A stretch of 64,000 nucleotides of DNA from Methylomarinum vadi (GTDB lineage Bacteria; Pseudomonadota; Gammaproteobacteria; Methylococcales; Methylomonadaceae). The stretch lies in assembly GCF_000733935.1 (NCBI RefSeq), contig NZ_JPON01000001.1, positions 3,670,623 to 3,734,622 on the forward strand, written 5' to 3'. The position numbers and the translations under genes are program-made. The number at the start of each line of letters is the position of its first letter. Positions within the stretch are counted from its first letter, which is position 1. The notes under the pieces were generated by a model that searched no databases, was not told where the DNA came from, and worked only from the letters and a program-made list of their open reading frames with translations. Below, piece by piece: positions 28,053 to 36,809 of the stretch.

Positions 28053-28433
28053 CTGTTTTTCAACATCTTGAAAAACGGCTGCAAGGTGGAAGCCTTGCAA
28101 TTATCTGCCATTTCACGCATCGAACTGGCATTGGCTTTGTTTATGATTATTGCCTGGCGAATCGGTTACTTGATGCGCTTGGGACGGGAATGTCCGGAGA
28201 TGGACTGCGAAGTGGTGTTTGATCGAGAAGAATGGCAAGCCGCTTGGTTGGTTGCCCGTAAACCCTTGCCGCCTGAGCCACCCAAACTCAATGAAGCGAT
28301 TCGATTAATTGCGAGTTTTGGTGGATTCTTGGGGCGCAAAGGCGATGGTGAACCTGGCGCCAAATCACTCTGGCAAGGATTACAGCGCGTCATGGATTTC
28401 GCCATGGGAATACGCGCTGTGCGGGAGACCTAG
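28053..28433 (+). CDS. IS4-family transposase, 3' exon (copy A)
   Basis: Starting at LFFNILKNGCKVEALQLS this exon supplies the lysine of YREK (K after E-x6) and the C-terminal region, ending GLQRVMDFAMGIRAVRET before TAG at 28433. The Y-x2-R-x3-E-x6-K spacing is exact if GAA of the 5' exon is followed directly by CTG of this exon. Splicing at the canonical intron ends leaves one extra A between them and would shift this exon out of frame. Confidence 0.85.
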   Translation: MFFNILKNGCKVEALQLSAISRIELALALFMIIAWRIGYLMRLGRECPEMDCEVVFDREEWQAAWLVARKPLPPEPPKLNEAIRLIASFGGFLGRKGDGEPGAKSLWQGLQRVMDFAMGIRAVRET

Positions 28434-28452
28434 ATTTGTGTATAACGGGATG

Positions 28453-28461
28453 CCGTTAACT
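28453..28461. repeat. Target-site duplication of IS copy A, right
   Basis: CCGTTAACT, exact match of 25148-25156. Confidence 0.92.
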
Positions 28462-28531
28462 CTATCGAATAATGAATAATTTAATTGAAAAATATCCACA
28501 AGACAAAAATATTGTCATTCATTATGGGATA

Positions 28532-29797
28532 TTAATTGTCGTGTCGGAACGATAAAAGTTTGTCTTTGTTAGTTGATTTTTCGGTCAATGCCGTCATTTC
28601 CTCTAACGCAAACTTTTTTATAAGTACGGCAATAAATATTAAATGGTAAAGCAAGTCCCAGTAGGAAAGTCCAAGAAAAGCGGTTCCTACCATATAACAA
28701 ATCAACGACGCTCGAATTGAAAAACAATAATTGCCGACCCATTCCATTCCTTTGATGTTCTTGGTTTTTTGCGGCAGTGTCGTTAGGCTGACTAGAGTGC
28801 CAAGAATCATAGACAGCCATAAGCCGAAGGCGACAAAGCCGTGTTCGGAAAGCATTTCTATATAGGAACTATGCCAATCGCGGTTGGTTACATACATCCA
28901 ACCTTCGAAACCCGATCCCGTAAATGGATGGTGAAGGGTATGATTCCAGCCGTCAGTCCAGGCCTGTATTCGACCCATTGCGGAAGCATCTTCTTCATAT
29001 GTTTCAATTGTCCCCATACGCCCAAACCATTCTTCGGGGAGATAATCTATGGCAAAGTAAGCCCCTATGATAGCAGTGGGAATCGCTAAATACTTGCGAT
29101 TGCTGTTCCAGATTAATACTAGGGTAAGGACGGCTAACGTTAGCAACGCCCCGCGCGACCAGGAAGACAATGAGGCCGCGTAGATAATCGGAATCGAAAA
29201 GGGAATTCCGCGCTTTATCCAGGGGTTTTTCGTCTCTTTTTGCCACAGCAATAGTAAAGGGATTGCAATTAGCATCGCAACGGCAAACGCATTGTTTTCA
29301 TAAAATTGTGTTGCGGGCGGCCCGTATACTCGATAAGAGAATCCGCTTAAAATCGCAAAAATTCCTCCCTTAACCGCAACAATTCCGATTGAAATGCCGA
29401 TTGTAATAATTAGATAAAATAGTTTTTCTCTGGTGTTGATTAATACCAACGTAAAATAAAAAGGGATATAGATCTTAGTGATTACCCAAAATCGAGACCA
29501 TGCGACATCCGGTATGTACGCTTGGGTCGTGGTCAAAATAAAATATAGCCAAAGCAAAATAAAGAAAATAATGCGCCAATCTGAGGGTAAGGGTTGTTTG
29601 TCATCGGTCGTGAAAGTGCGAAATGCAACAACTAAAAATAAAATGTAATACACGGGGAGCGTGCGTACGAAGCCCCACGCATAAGCATGGGGATTGAGAT
29701 AACTGAATACTGCGAGGGACAACACACCCCACCAGGGTTTTTTAATGGCGGCGGCGATACAAAGTACGAGGAAGATTAAGACGACAAGATCACGCAT
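28532..29797 (-). CDS. O-glycosylation/O-antigen ligase, exosortase A-associated type
   Basis: A 421-residue membrane protein with about eleven helices and a large periplasmic loop (TIETYEEDASAMGRIQAWTD, HHPFTGSGFEG, DWHSSYIEMLSEHGF). The start KKPWWGVLSLAVFSYLNPHA is typical of ligases associated with exosortase A/PEP-CTERM systems, which join polymerised glycan to a carrier or protein. No exosortase or PEP-CTERM gene is in the window. It is the last gene of a minus-strand run with three glycosyltransferases and a deacetylase. Confidence 0.85.
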   Translation of the reverse strand: MRDLVVLIFLVLCIAAAIKKPWWGVLSLAVFSYLNPHAYAWGFVRTLPVYYILFLVVAFRTFTTDDKQPLPSDWRIIFFILLWLYFILTTTQAYIPDVAWSRFWVITKIYIPFYFTLVLINTREKLFYLIITIGISIGIVAVKGGIFAILSGFSYRVYGPPATQFYENNAFAVAMLIAIPLLLLWQKETKNPWIKRGIPFSIPIIYAASLSSWSRGALLTLAVLTLVLIWNSNRKYLAIPTAIIGAYFAIDYLPEEWFGRMGTIETYEEDASAMGRIQAWTDGWNHTLHHPFTGSGFEGWMYVTNRDWHSSYIEMLSEHGFVAFGLWLSMILGTLVSLTTLPQKTKNIKGMEWVGNYCFSIRASLICYMVGTAFLGLSYWDLLYHLIFIAVLIKKFALEEMTALTEKSTNKDKLLSFRHDN

Positions 29798-29820
29798 CGA
29801 TGGATTTTAGTACGAAGGTT

Positions 29821-30735
29821 TTAACGGGGGGAAATCAATCCACTGATTTCACCGAGCGTGGCGGCAACGCGCATCGCATAATACCGGAAGCGCGCAATGC
29901 CGCCTGGCAAAAACATCGCGAAAAAATAATTGGCTAATTTAGCCCAAAAATATTTGGGGATTGTTCGCTGTTGCGGATGTTTAGCTAACATAATAGTTTT
30001 ACTGCGTTGGAAGCTTTTCAATAATAAATATTTAAATTTGAGGCGATCGTTATCAACATAATGGTATTGGACAATCGTAGGAGAGTATTGAATGTCCACG
30101 CCGGCATCCAATGCCCGCAGTATGAAGTCACTGTCTTCGCTGCCTGCCAAATTATGTCGCTGGGGGCCTAGGGCAGTAGAAAAGTTACCAATTGAGTCGA
30201 ACACTTTACGTTCAATTATCAAATTTCCTCCACCAGGTAACTTGTTGTTTCTATTGACTCTGAAAGGCGCGTTTCCCAACTCGAAATGGGGGATCGGTAA
30301 CGGATAAATTTTGTACTTCCCTTTATCATGGATCCACGCCGGTTCGTCACCGGTCCAATCCGGAATGATTTGTCCACAGAAAATAGGAACGCCGGGGTAC
30401 TGCCGGATAGATTGTGCGACCGACTCAAAATAGCGGCTGTCAACGCGATGGTCGTCATCGATCAGACAGATATAGCCCGACGGAATGTTATCTATGGCAA
30501 GATTTAACGCATTGGATTTTCCCGCAATCGGTTCTTCCAAATAGCGGACCGGGATATCACTCGAGTTGTCAGCGAGTTTTTGAACGGTTTTCAGTGTATC
30601 GTCATTGCACGCATTCGCAACCACCAGGATGCTGATGTCGCAATTTTCCGGACGTCGGCACGCTAGTATCGAAGTGATGGTCTTTTCCAGCAGAGCGGCG
30701 CGGTTATGTGTACAGATCAGTACCGTGAGTTCCAT
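29821..30735 (-). CDS. GT2 glycosyltransferase
   Basis: A 304-residue GT-A enzyme: LTVLICTHNRAALLEKTITS at the start, ILVVANACNDDTLKTV near 36, the metal site CLIDDDHRVD near 95, and the acceptor block NLAGSEDSDFILRALDAG near 205 (ED catalytic base). The C-terminus is amphipathic with FAMFLPGGIARFRYYAMRV, possibly a membrane contact. It lies 23 bases upstream of the ligase gene and 8 bases downstream of the next glycosyltransferase, so it belongs to the same operon. Sugar specificity unknown. Confidence 0.87.
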   Translation of the reverse strand: MELTVLICTHNRAALLEKTITSILACRRPENCDISILVVANACNDDTLKTVQKLADNSSDIPVRYLEEPIAGKSNALNLAIDNIPSGYICLIDDDHRVDSRYFESVAQSIRQYPGVPIFCGQIIPDWTGDEPAWIHDKGKYKIYPLPIPHFELGNAPFRVNRNNKLPGGGNLIIERKVFDSIGNFSTALGPQRHNLAGSEDSDFILRALDAGVDIQYSPTIVQYHYVDNDRLKFKYLLLKSFQRSKTIMLAKHPQQRTIPKYFWAKLANYFFAMFLPGGIARFRYYAMRVAATLGEISGLISPR

Positions 30736-30743
30736 GCAAAGCC

Positions 30744-31820
30744 TTAGAGATACTGTGAGATCAACTTCAAATCTTGAACTTTATACATGCGATTTATGAA
30801 AAGCCTGCTCCATTCGTCGGTGAATCGTCGATTTATCCCGTTCTCCTCGTATAGTTGTTGAATCAAATCGATAAAATATCTTCGGTGTAGCTCCATTTTT
30901 TCCAGTGTACGCTTCCTGACAAATTCAGGGCTGAGGTTTCGGCTGATCATTGCTTTAACTCCTTCTTTGACCGCCAAAGATGAATTTTCGACCATGATAA
31001 CGTAATCGTTGTCGAACATTACATCTCTACCGCCAAGACTCTCGGTTGACACAACGGGGAGTCCGCAGAGGAGATATTCCGCCGAGGCGTACATTGCGCC
31101 TTCGATATTCGACAAACAAAGTCCCACCCGAGCCTTATTTAAATACGAAGAAATGTCGTTAATGTTGATTTTACCGTAATTGCCGATGACACAGTCCTTT
31201 AACGGCGGATGTCCGGGCCAGTTTAACGCCGTCGCTTTCGGAATCGTCTGTTGAGACTCGGTAAATTGGTCGTAGTCTTCCTGTACTGCAAAATAGGTAA
31301 TTAACGCGAGGTTGTCCAACTCGCCCGCCAATTGTATGTTCTTAAAGCGGCTTAATCGAGCGTTATAGATTGCATCGAACAATTTCTCGCTTTTCGGTTC
31401 CGGCTGAAACATCTTTTCATCGATAAAACAATTCTGGTTGACGAAGTAGCTTTCCAACCCGAACTGTTGTAGCTTTTTTTCTTCCTTTTCGGTATTTGCC
31501 AAATAGATGAAACGATGCCGAGGATTTTGTTCGGTGTAAGCTTTGTGCCAGGCGGCGATAGGCGGAACCTGGGGGTCCGGTTCGAGCGTATATCTCACTC
31601 GGCACAAAAATATCGCTTTTTTCGGGCGCAGCATTCGAAAAAAGATTTTCCACTTAGCATAGTTTTCGTGCACGTCTTCCGGAATAATAACGATCAGAGG
31701 AAAGTCGCTTAATACGTAATATTGGTCGCTAGCCGGTTCCGGAAAAAGTTTCTGCACGCGCCAGGGCAGTCGTTTTTTTAACTTTACGTATGTCGTATAC
31801 TGTTTAAAGAAAATGTTCAT
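30744..31820 (-). CDS. Glycosyltransferase, GT-B type
   Basis: A 358-residue protein. The N-terminal half has no strong signature (FPLIVIIPEDVHENYAKW; FIYLANTEKEEKKLQQFGLE). The C-terminal half has the nucleotide-sugar site layout of GT4-like enzymes: KARVGLCLSNIEGAMYASAE, LLCGLPVVSTESLGGRDVMF and DNDYVIMVENSSLAVKEGVK. It probably transfers a hexose to the growing glycan. It is 8 bases from the following GT2 gene on the minus strand. Confidence 0.75.
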   Translation of the reverse strand: MNIFFKQYTTYVKLKKRLPWRVQKLFPEPASDQYYVLSDFPLIVIIPEDVHENYAKWKIFFRMLRPKKAIFLCRVRYTLEPDPQVPPIAAWHKAYTEQNPRHRFIYLANTEKEEKKLQQFGLESYFVNQNCFIDEKMFQPEPKSEKLFDAIYNARLSRFKNIQLAGELDNLALITYFAVQEDYDQFTESQQTIPKATALNWPGHPPLKDCVIGNYGKININDISSYLNKARVGLCLSNIEGAMYASAEYLLCGLPVVSTESLGGRDVMFDNDYVIMVENSSLAVKEGVKAMISRNLSPEFVRKRTLEKMELHRRYFIDLIQQLYEENGINRRFTDEWSRLFINRMYKVQDLKLISQYL

Positions 31821-31859
31821 ATATTTGTTCAGCTATATATAACTATAGACGATTAACAG

Positions 31860-32792
31860 TCAGTTATTTTTGAAATAGTAGCCCTGTAGCATTCCCCAGA
31901 AATAATAGATGTTCATCCGTTGGCGGAATGCGTAATCAGGTCCTTTTTCCAAAAAAAGGACGATATAACTTTTTATCGAACGAATGAACTGCAGAAATAC
32001 GAATAAAGGAATTCCCGCCAGCCTCCGTTTATGTGGAGCGTGGTCGTTCTTGGCGTGCAAAATGCCGGCATTGGCGTGCAACGTAAGGAAAAAACGTTTT
32101 TTCAGTTGATGCGGCAGAATTTTATGCATGACCAGGGCGTTAGGTTGGTAATAAAACGAGCCTCCCGCCTTGGCCAGGCGTTGAAAAAAGTCGGTTTCTT
32201 CACCTTTGAATAGCTCATTCTTTTTACGGCCTTCGCCTTTTCGACCCCTATTGGTATCGAAATTTCCAACCTTGTCGAAAACACGGCGATGAATCGCCAT
32301 ATTGCCCCCGAAAGGAAACTCGTTGATACCGTCCATTGCGTGCGGCGTTTCGCCAAAATCCTGATGACCTAAAAAACCGTACATATCTGGACGAATCCAA
32401 GCGGGAAAGCTGGCCGGGCTTTCGACGTGAATGCGCCCGCCCACAACATCGCAATCGAATTCTTTAAACGTTTTATAAATGGAAGCCAACCAGCTGCGAG
32501 TCACCCGGATATCGTCGTCGATAAATAGCAAATAGGTGCCTTTCGCTTCCTTGATGCCTTTGTTTCGTGCCGCAGAAAGTCCTTGTTCGGGTTCGAAAAA
32601 GTAACGGATATTAATGCCTAACTCCGAGGCTAACTGACGGACGACAGAGCGCGTGTCGTCGGTTGAGTTGTTATCGACCAAAACCACTTCCCAGCTAAGG
32701 TCATCTACGTCGCTTTGCTGCGTCAAGTGGTCGAAGCACTCGGCTAAATTGTGGCAGCGGTTGTATGAGCAAATAATGATACTGATTTCCAT
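31860..32792 (-). CDS. GT2 glycosyltransferase
   Basis: A 310-residue GT-A enzyme: ISIIICSYNRCHNLAECFDH, VVLVDNNSTDDTRSVVRQLA, the metal site LLFIDDDIRVTRSWL near 92 and the acceptor block LFKGEETDFFQRLAKAGGSF near 210. It resembles the enzymes at 29821 and 38021 and probably shares descent with them. It follows the deacetylase gene by 9 bases. Donor sugar unknown. Confidence 0.87.
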   Translation of the reverse strand: MEISIIICSYNRCHNLAECFDHLTQQSDVDDLSWEVVLVDNNSTDDTRSVVRQLASELGINIRYFFEPEQGLSAARNKGIKEAKGTYLLFIDDDIRVTRSWLASIYKTFKEFDCDVVGGRIHVESPASFPAWIRPDMYGFLGHQDFGETPHAMDGINEFPFGGNMAIHRRVFDKVGNFDTNRGRKGEGRKKNELFKGEETDFFQRLAKAGGSFYYQPNALVMHKILPHQLKKRFFLTLHANAGILHAKNDHAPHKRRLAGIPLFVFLQFIRSIKSYIVLFLEKGPDYAFRQRMNIYYFWGMLQGYYFKNN

Positions 32793-32801
32793 GGATATGA
32801 G

Positions 32802-33581
32802 CTATTGGTGAGTAATAAAACGGTCCTTAATACGGCCGTAATAGTATTGCCAGGGAAAGGTAACGCTCGCGTTGTTTATGCCGAAAGTCATTTTCTGTTT
32901 CAATTTCCACCAGGGATCCGAGCCGTATACCTCGATACGATGGAGCAGGTAAGGGTTGCGCTCGCTGTTGTTGAACCCCGAACGGGTAGAACAGGCTAAA
33001 GAATAACCCGCGGACTTAACGAGTTCGGGGGTGGATTGGTTGAACAGGCCGTACGGATAAGCGAAATAACGGCAGGACGAGCCCGTTAACTCCTCTATCT
33101 CTTGCTTGCATTGGACGATTTCGTTAGCCGCTTCGGAATCGTTAAGTTGAGACAACTTAGGGTGATTGACCGTATGGGCTCCGAAAGTAATTAATTCGTT
33201 CTTTGTCATTTCGAGTATCTGCTCTCTCGTCAGCATCCGGCGAACCGGATACAGTTCGCTCATCCAACCGTTGTTCTTGCCAATCACGCCGGTTGCCAGA
33301 AAAATCGTTGCTGGGACGGAATATTTACACAATATCGGATAGGCGGCCAGATAATTGTCTTCGAAACCGTCATCGAGCGTAACGGCAAACGCTTTCTCGG
33401 GCAGGTCGGCGCCTTGTAACATATGTTCCCATATTGTATCTAATGAAACCGGTTGATAACCATGCTTGCGTAATTGCCGCATATGTTGTTCAAAGCGCGG
33501 AGGTGGGCAAGCATAACGCGCTTCGAGGTCGTTTCCGGGGTCGCGGACCATGTGGTACATTAGGATTACAAAACGGTTCAT
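32802..33581 (-). CDS. Polysaccharide deacetylase (NodB homology)
   Basis: A 259-residue CE4 enzyme. The metal and base motif is AVTLDDGFEDNYLAAYPIL near residue 65, and FGAHTVNHPKLSQL near residue 132 gives the H-x3-H metal ligands. RYFAYPYGLFN near 168 completes the fold. It removes N- or O-acetyl groups from polysaccharide, usually in the periplasm, but no signal peptide is evident. It is the first gene of the minus-strand unit and is divergent from the acyltransferase at 33687. Confidence 0.88.
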   Translation of the reverse strand: MNRFVILMYHMVRDPGNDLEARYACPPPRFEQHMRQLRKHGYQPVSLDTIWEHMLQGADLPEKAFAVTLDDGFEDNYLAAYPILCKYSVPATIFLATGVIGKNNGWMSELYPVRRMLTREQILEMTKNELITFGAHTVNHPKLSQLNDSEAANEIVQCKQEIEELTGSSCRYFAYPYGLFNQSTPELVKSAGYSLACSTRSGFNNSERNPYLLHRIEVYGSDPWWKLKQKMTFGINNASVTFPWQYYYGRIKDRFITHQ

Positions 33582-33686
33582 AACATCTATAGCCGTTCAA
33601 AGCTGTGGAAGTGCTATGATTATAGTCTCTTTTGGCGGCAATTGTTTTAGATGACCCTTATTGCCTTGTTATTGGATCGTTGATCG

Positions 33687-34811
33687 ATGGCTTCCACACA
33701 AAGAAAAGAAATCCGCTCGCATCACTCGATAAGAGGAATTGCGGCACTCTTTGTATTGATACTACACATGAAGGAAATACTGGCCTGGGGCGAAATTGAG
33801 GTTGGCTCAAAATTGCCGTTTATTGGCAAGGGTTACCTTTGGGTGGATTGTTTTTTTATCTTGAGCGGTTTCGTTCTTTCTTACGCTTACGCAAGGACTT
33901 TGCATCAGCCGAATTTGGCCGAATTTGTGCAAGCGAGCGTGCGTTTTTTTCGTGCGAGATTTTCAAGGATTTATCCCCTCCATATATTTGCTCTCGTTTT
34001 TTTATTGGCTATCAGGGGATCGTCTTATTTAATTTTTCCTCAAACGGGTGATTTTTTTAGAGGGGATAATAATTTTTATAGTCTGATCACAAATATCTTT
34101 TTGATACATAGTTGGGAACTAAATACGACTAATACATGGAATACGCCTTCATGGTCTATTAGCACCGAAACTTTTGCTTATTTGCTATTTCCGCTTTTAT
34201 GTTTGGTGCAATATTTAGTTAAGCCTTTATTTTATATAATATTATTGCTGGTTCCTATATTGTTCTACGCAACATTACTATATTTAGAAAGTGGATTGAA
34301 TCAAACATGCCATTTGGCATTGATGCGCTGTACCGCAGGTTTTTTGCTTGGAATGGTCATATATAATGTATGGACACTGGTTAATAACGATTTTATTGAT
34401 AAACTCGTCGCGTTCCAACTGCTTTTTGTAGTTGTTATTTTTGCGACCATGCAGTTTGCGTTCAACGATATTATTGCCGTTATCGCTTTTTTTCTGTTGA
34501 TTCTTACTACGGCGAGCGACAAAGGTATTTTAGCTAAAATGCTGTGCCACCCTTTATTCGTTCATTTAGGCATGGTTTCCTATTCCGTTTATATGATGCA
34601 CTATGTTGTTATGCGTTTTGCGTTCCAATATAAATGGTTTTTATTTGATTATTGGGTAATGAATGGAGTCGATAAACAGCTTCTCTCGATTACTATATTT
34701 TCAGTGATCATTCTAGTCGTTTTCGGCGTGTCGGAAATCACTTATCGATATGTTGAAGTTCCTGCCAGAAATCGCCTGCAAAAACGTAAGTTAATACGAG
34801 TCGACTATTAA
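33687..34811 (+). CDS. Acyltransferase 3-family membrane protein (OafA-like)
   Basis: A 374-residue protein with about ten membrane helices. HHSIRGIAALFVLILHMKE at the start and WVDCFFILSGFVLSYAYAR, with RFFRARFSRIYPLHIFALVF, are the hallmark acyltransferase-3 blocks; the R and H residues take part in acyl transfer. It would O-acetylate or otherwise acylate a surface glycan. It is the only plus-strand gene in the 28.5-50.6 kb part of the island and has its own promoter region in the 105-base gap to the deacetylase. Confidence 0.9.
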   Translation: MASTQRKEIRSHHSIRGIAALFVLILHMKEILAWGEIEVGSKLPFIGKGYLWVDCFFILSGFVLSYAYARTLHQPNLAEFVQASVRFFRARFSRIYPLHIFALVFLLAIRGSSYLIFPQTGDFFRGDNNFYSLITNIFLIHSWELNTTNTWNTPSWSISTETFAYLLFPLLCLVQYLVKPLFYIILLLVPILFYATLLYLESGLNQTCHLALMRCTAGFLLGMVIYNVWTLVNNDFIDKLVAFQLLFVVVIFATMQFAFNDIIAVIAFFLLILTTASDKGILAKMLCHPLFVHLGMVSYSVYMMHYVVMRFAFQYKWFLFDYWVMNGVDKQLLSITIFSVIILVVFGVSEITYRYVEVPARNRLQKRKLIRVDY

Positions 34812-34912
34812 AAGAGAGTACAGACCCAGTGTATTTCGAGGAAAATGCTTGTTTTGTGACGCGCAGGGCAGGATAGGGAGACCTAGCCGGATAAATCGAT
34901 TTGAAACAGAGG

Positions 34913-35815
34913 TCAAGCGCCGTATAATTGCAAGAGTGAGCTCGCTATAAAATATTTGTACTCGTTAAAAGAACCGTAACCGTCTTTTATTGCCCGCCAA
35001 AACATTCTTTTCGCAGGATTTAAATCGCGCCGCCAGTAACAATCGTAAGCGCGCCTTAGAAGTTCCGTATAGGCAATTTGCTTCAATTCCTTCGTCGTTG
35101 CAAATCGGAAAAAGTCCTCCAGTTCTTCGACGATTGCCAATTGGGTATCCAAATGCATGAAGGCCGCTTCCAGGACGTTAGCAGTGGCTTGAACCGAATC
35201 TCCGTTGTGATGGTAGTAGGCCAACACTTCAGGCACGCGAACAATCGAATATTTAGCGGCAATCTTCAACCATAACAAATAATCTTCGGATTGCTTAAAA
35301 CGGATGTCGAATCCCTCAGCTTCCACTATCGCAAAACGCCGAGTCAAGCAGGCATGTATGGGCCAGCGGCAATTTTCAAACAGCTGTTCGATTTTTTTGT
35401 CGTTTTCGTAATCCGGCGGAATAAAGGGTTTTCCGCGAGTGCCAGGTAATCCGACATTTTGCCAACCACAATAGGCAATTACCACATCGGGATGATCGGA
35501 CAAAGCCGCATGTAAGCGGGAAAGACAACCTATATCCCAGGTATCGTCCGCATCCAAAAATGCAATAAAGTCACCTTGGGCCATTGCTAAACCATTGTTC
35601 CTGGCCTGACAGACGCCCGTATTGTTCTGTTCAAGAAGGCGCAGGCGCGGGTCGGAAAAAGTGCGAACGACTTTAACGCTGTCATCGGTTGAGCCGTCGT
35701 CGATAACGATCAATTCCAACTTACGATAGTCTTGTTGCAAAGCGCTTTCGATACTGTGTGCAATGCTGGTTTCTTTGTTGAAGCATGGCATTATCACGCT
35801 AACTAAGTCGTTCAT
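34913..35815 (-). CDS. GT2 glycosyltransferase
   Basis: A 300-residue GT-A enzyme: LVSVIMPCFNKETSIAHSIE, LIVIDDGSTDDSVKVVRTFS, and the metal site FIAFLDADDTWDIGCLSRLH near 88; the FKQSEDYLLWLKIAAKYSIV block supplies the catalytic acid. The ATG at 35815 is used because the frame upstream overlaps the next gene in a different frame; there is no strong Shine-Dalgarno. It is 13 bases behind the upstream glycosyltransferase. Confidence 0.86.
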   Translation of the reverse strand: MNDLVSVIMPCFNKETSIAHSIESALQQDYRKLELIVIDDGSTDDSVKVVRTFSDPRLRLLEQNNTGVCQARNNGLAMAQGDFIAFLDADDTWDIGCLSRLHAALSDHPDVVIAYCGWQNVGLPGTRGKPFIPPDYENDKKIEQLFENCRWPIHACLTRRFAIVEAEGFDIRFKQSEDYLLWLKIAAKYSIVRVPEVLAYYHHNGDSVQATANVLEAAFMHLDTQLAIVEELEDFFRFATTKELKQIAYTELLRRAYDCYWRRDLNPAKRMFWRAIKDGYGSFNEYKYFIASSLLQLYGA

Positions 35816-35828
35816 AAATAACAATAAA

Positions 35829-36809
35829 TTAATCGTTGAGTAAGCGTATATCAGCAGGGCAGTCGCCAAAACGGCGTAGAAGAAAATGCAAAAAGCCTTG
35901 TCTTCGTGCCTTCTCAACATTACTTACTTTATTGCTGAATAAACGATGAAGCATTCTATTGATATTCCAAAAATGAAATTTAAATGAAAAACTGTTTTTA
36001 TTAGTTTCCCAGCCGGTGAGCTGGATAGTGCAACGTAATAAAACCTTTAGAAATTCCTTAAAAGATAAATGAGTTTGTGCCCAAAGTAGCATGTTTCTCA
36101 TAATAAAATATTCGCGTAAAGGGCTATCTTCACCCCCTAATGAGGCAGAAACTTTGTGCCATAATCTAGCAGATGGCACGAAATATGATGAAATACCAAA
36201 TTGTTTAGCGCGATAACACCAGTCAGTTTCCTCAAAAGTCAGAAAAAATTTTTGATCCATTATGCCGATTTGTTCAATAACCATTCGTGAAAGAAACAAA
36301 GCGCACCCACAAGCAAAGTCGCACTCTTTTAATTCAGAAAAACGCGAACTATCGGTTTCGTTAGTACCATCATGAATAAAACCTGGACGTTCGGGCAACC
36401 AGTAACCACCAGCATACCAAATCACATTAGGATGGTCATAATAAAAAATTTTGGCTGAAAAAATACCTTTATCGTTTGAATGCCGAGAAGCGGAAACTAA
36501 CTCGGTTAAAATATTACTGTCAACAATAGTATCGTTGTTTAAAATAAATATATAATCAGCGCCTTGCTCTAATGAATGCCGAATGCCAACATTATTACCT
36601 TCCGCATAACCGAGATTTTTTCCGGTTTGCAGTAATGTAATATCGGGAAAAAACTTATTGATCTGAGCAACAGAATCGTCACTTGAACCATTATCTACGA
36701 CGACTATTTCAAATGAAGGATAATCTATTTCTCGTAAAGAAAATAGGCATTCGAGCGTGTCAGTAATACCATTCCAATTGAGAACAATAATAAAAACTTT
36801 GTCACCCAT
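35829..36809 (-). CDS. GT2 glycosyltransferase, rhamnosyltransferase-like
   Basis: A 326-residue enzyme with VFIIVLNWNGITDTLECLFS, IVVVDNGSSDDSVAQINKFF, LGYAEGNNVGIRHSLEQGAD and FILNNDTIVDSNILTELV, the pattern shared with WcaA/rhamnosyltransferase-type GT2 proteins; LTFEETDWCYRAKQFGISSY carries the acceptor-site acid. Its start codon overlaps the stop of the upstream GT4 gene by one base, so the two are coupled. Sugar specificity is not determinable. Confidence 0.86.
   Translation of the reverse strand: MGDKVFIIVLNWNGITDTLECLFSLREIDYPSFEIVVVDNGSSDDSVAQINKFFPDITLLQTGKNLGYAEGNNVGIRHSLEQGADYIFILNNDTIVDSNILTELVSASRHSNDKGIFSAKIFYYDHPNVIWYAGGYWLPERPGFIHDGTNETDSSRFSELKECDFACGCALFLSRMVIEQIGIMDQKFFLTFEETDWCYRAKQFGISSYFVPSARLWHKVSASLGGEDSPLREYFIMRNMLLWAQTHLSFKEFLKVLLRCTIQLTGWETNKNSFSFKFHFWNINRMLHRLFSNKVSNVEKARRQGFLHFLLRRFGDCPADIRLLND

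Larger units (their letters stand above)
25157..28452 (+). mobile_element. IS4-family (Tn5-like) insertion sequence, copy A, interrupted by a group II intron
   Basis: A 3296-base element with perfect 17-bp terminal inverted repeats (CATCCCGTTATACACAA at 25157-25173, its complement at 28436-28452) and a perfect 9-bp target duplication. It contains a Tn5-like transposase split into two exons by a 1886-base group II intron. Without the intron the element is 1410 bases, a normal size. It lies between the GT39 gene and the O-ligase gene without breaking either. Confidence 0.93.
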
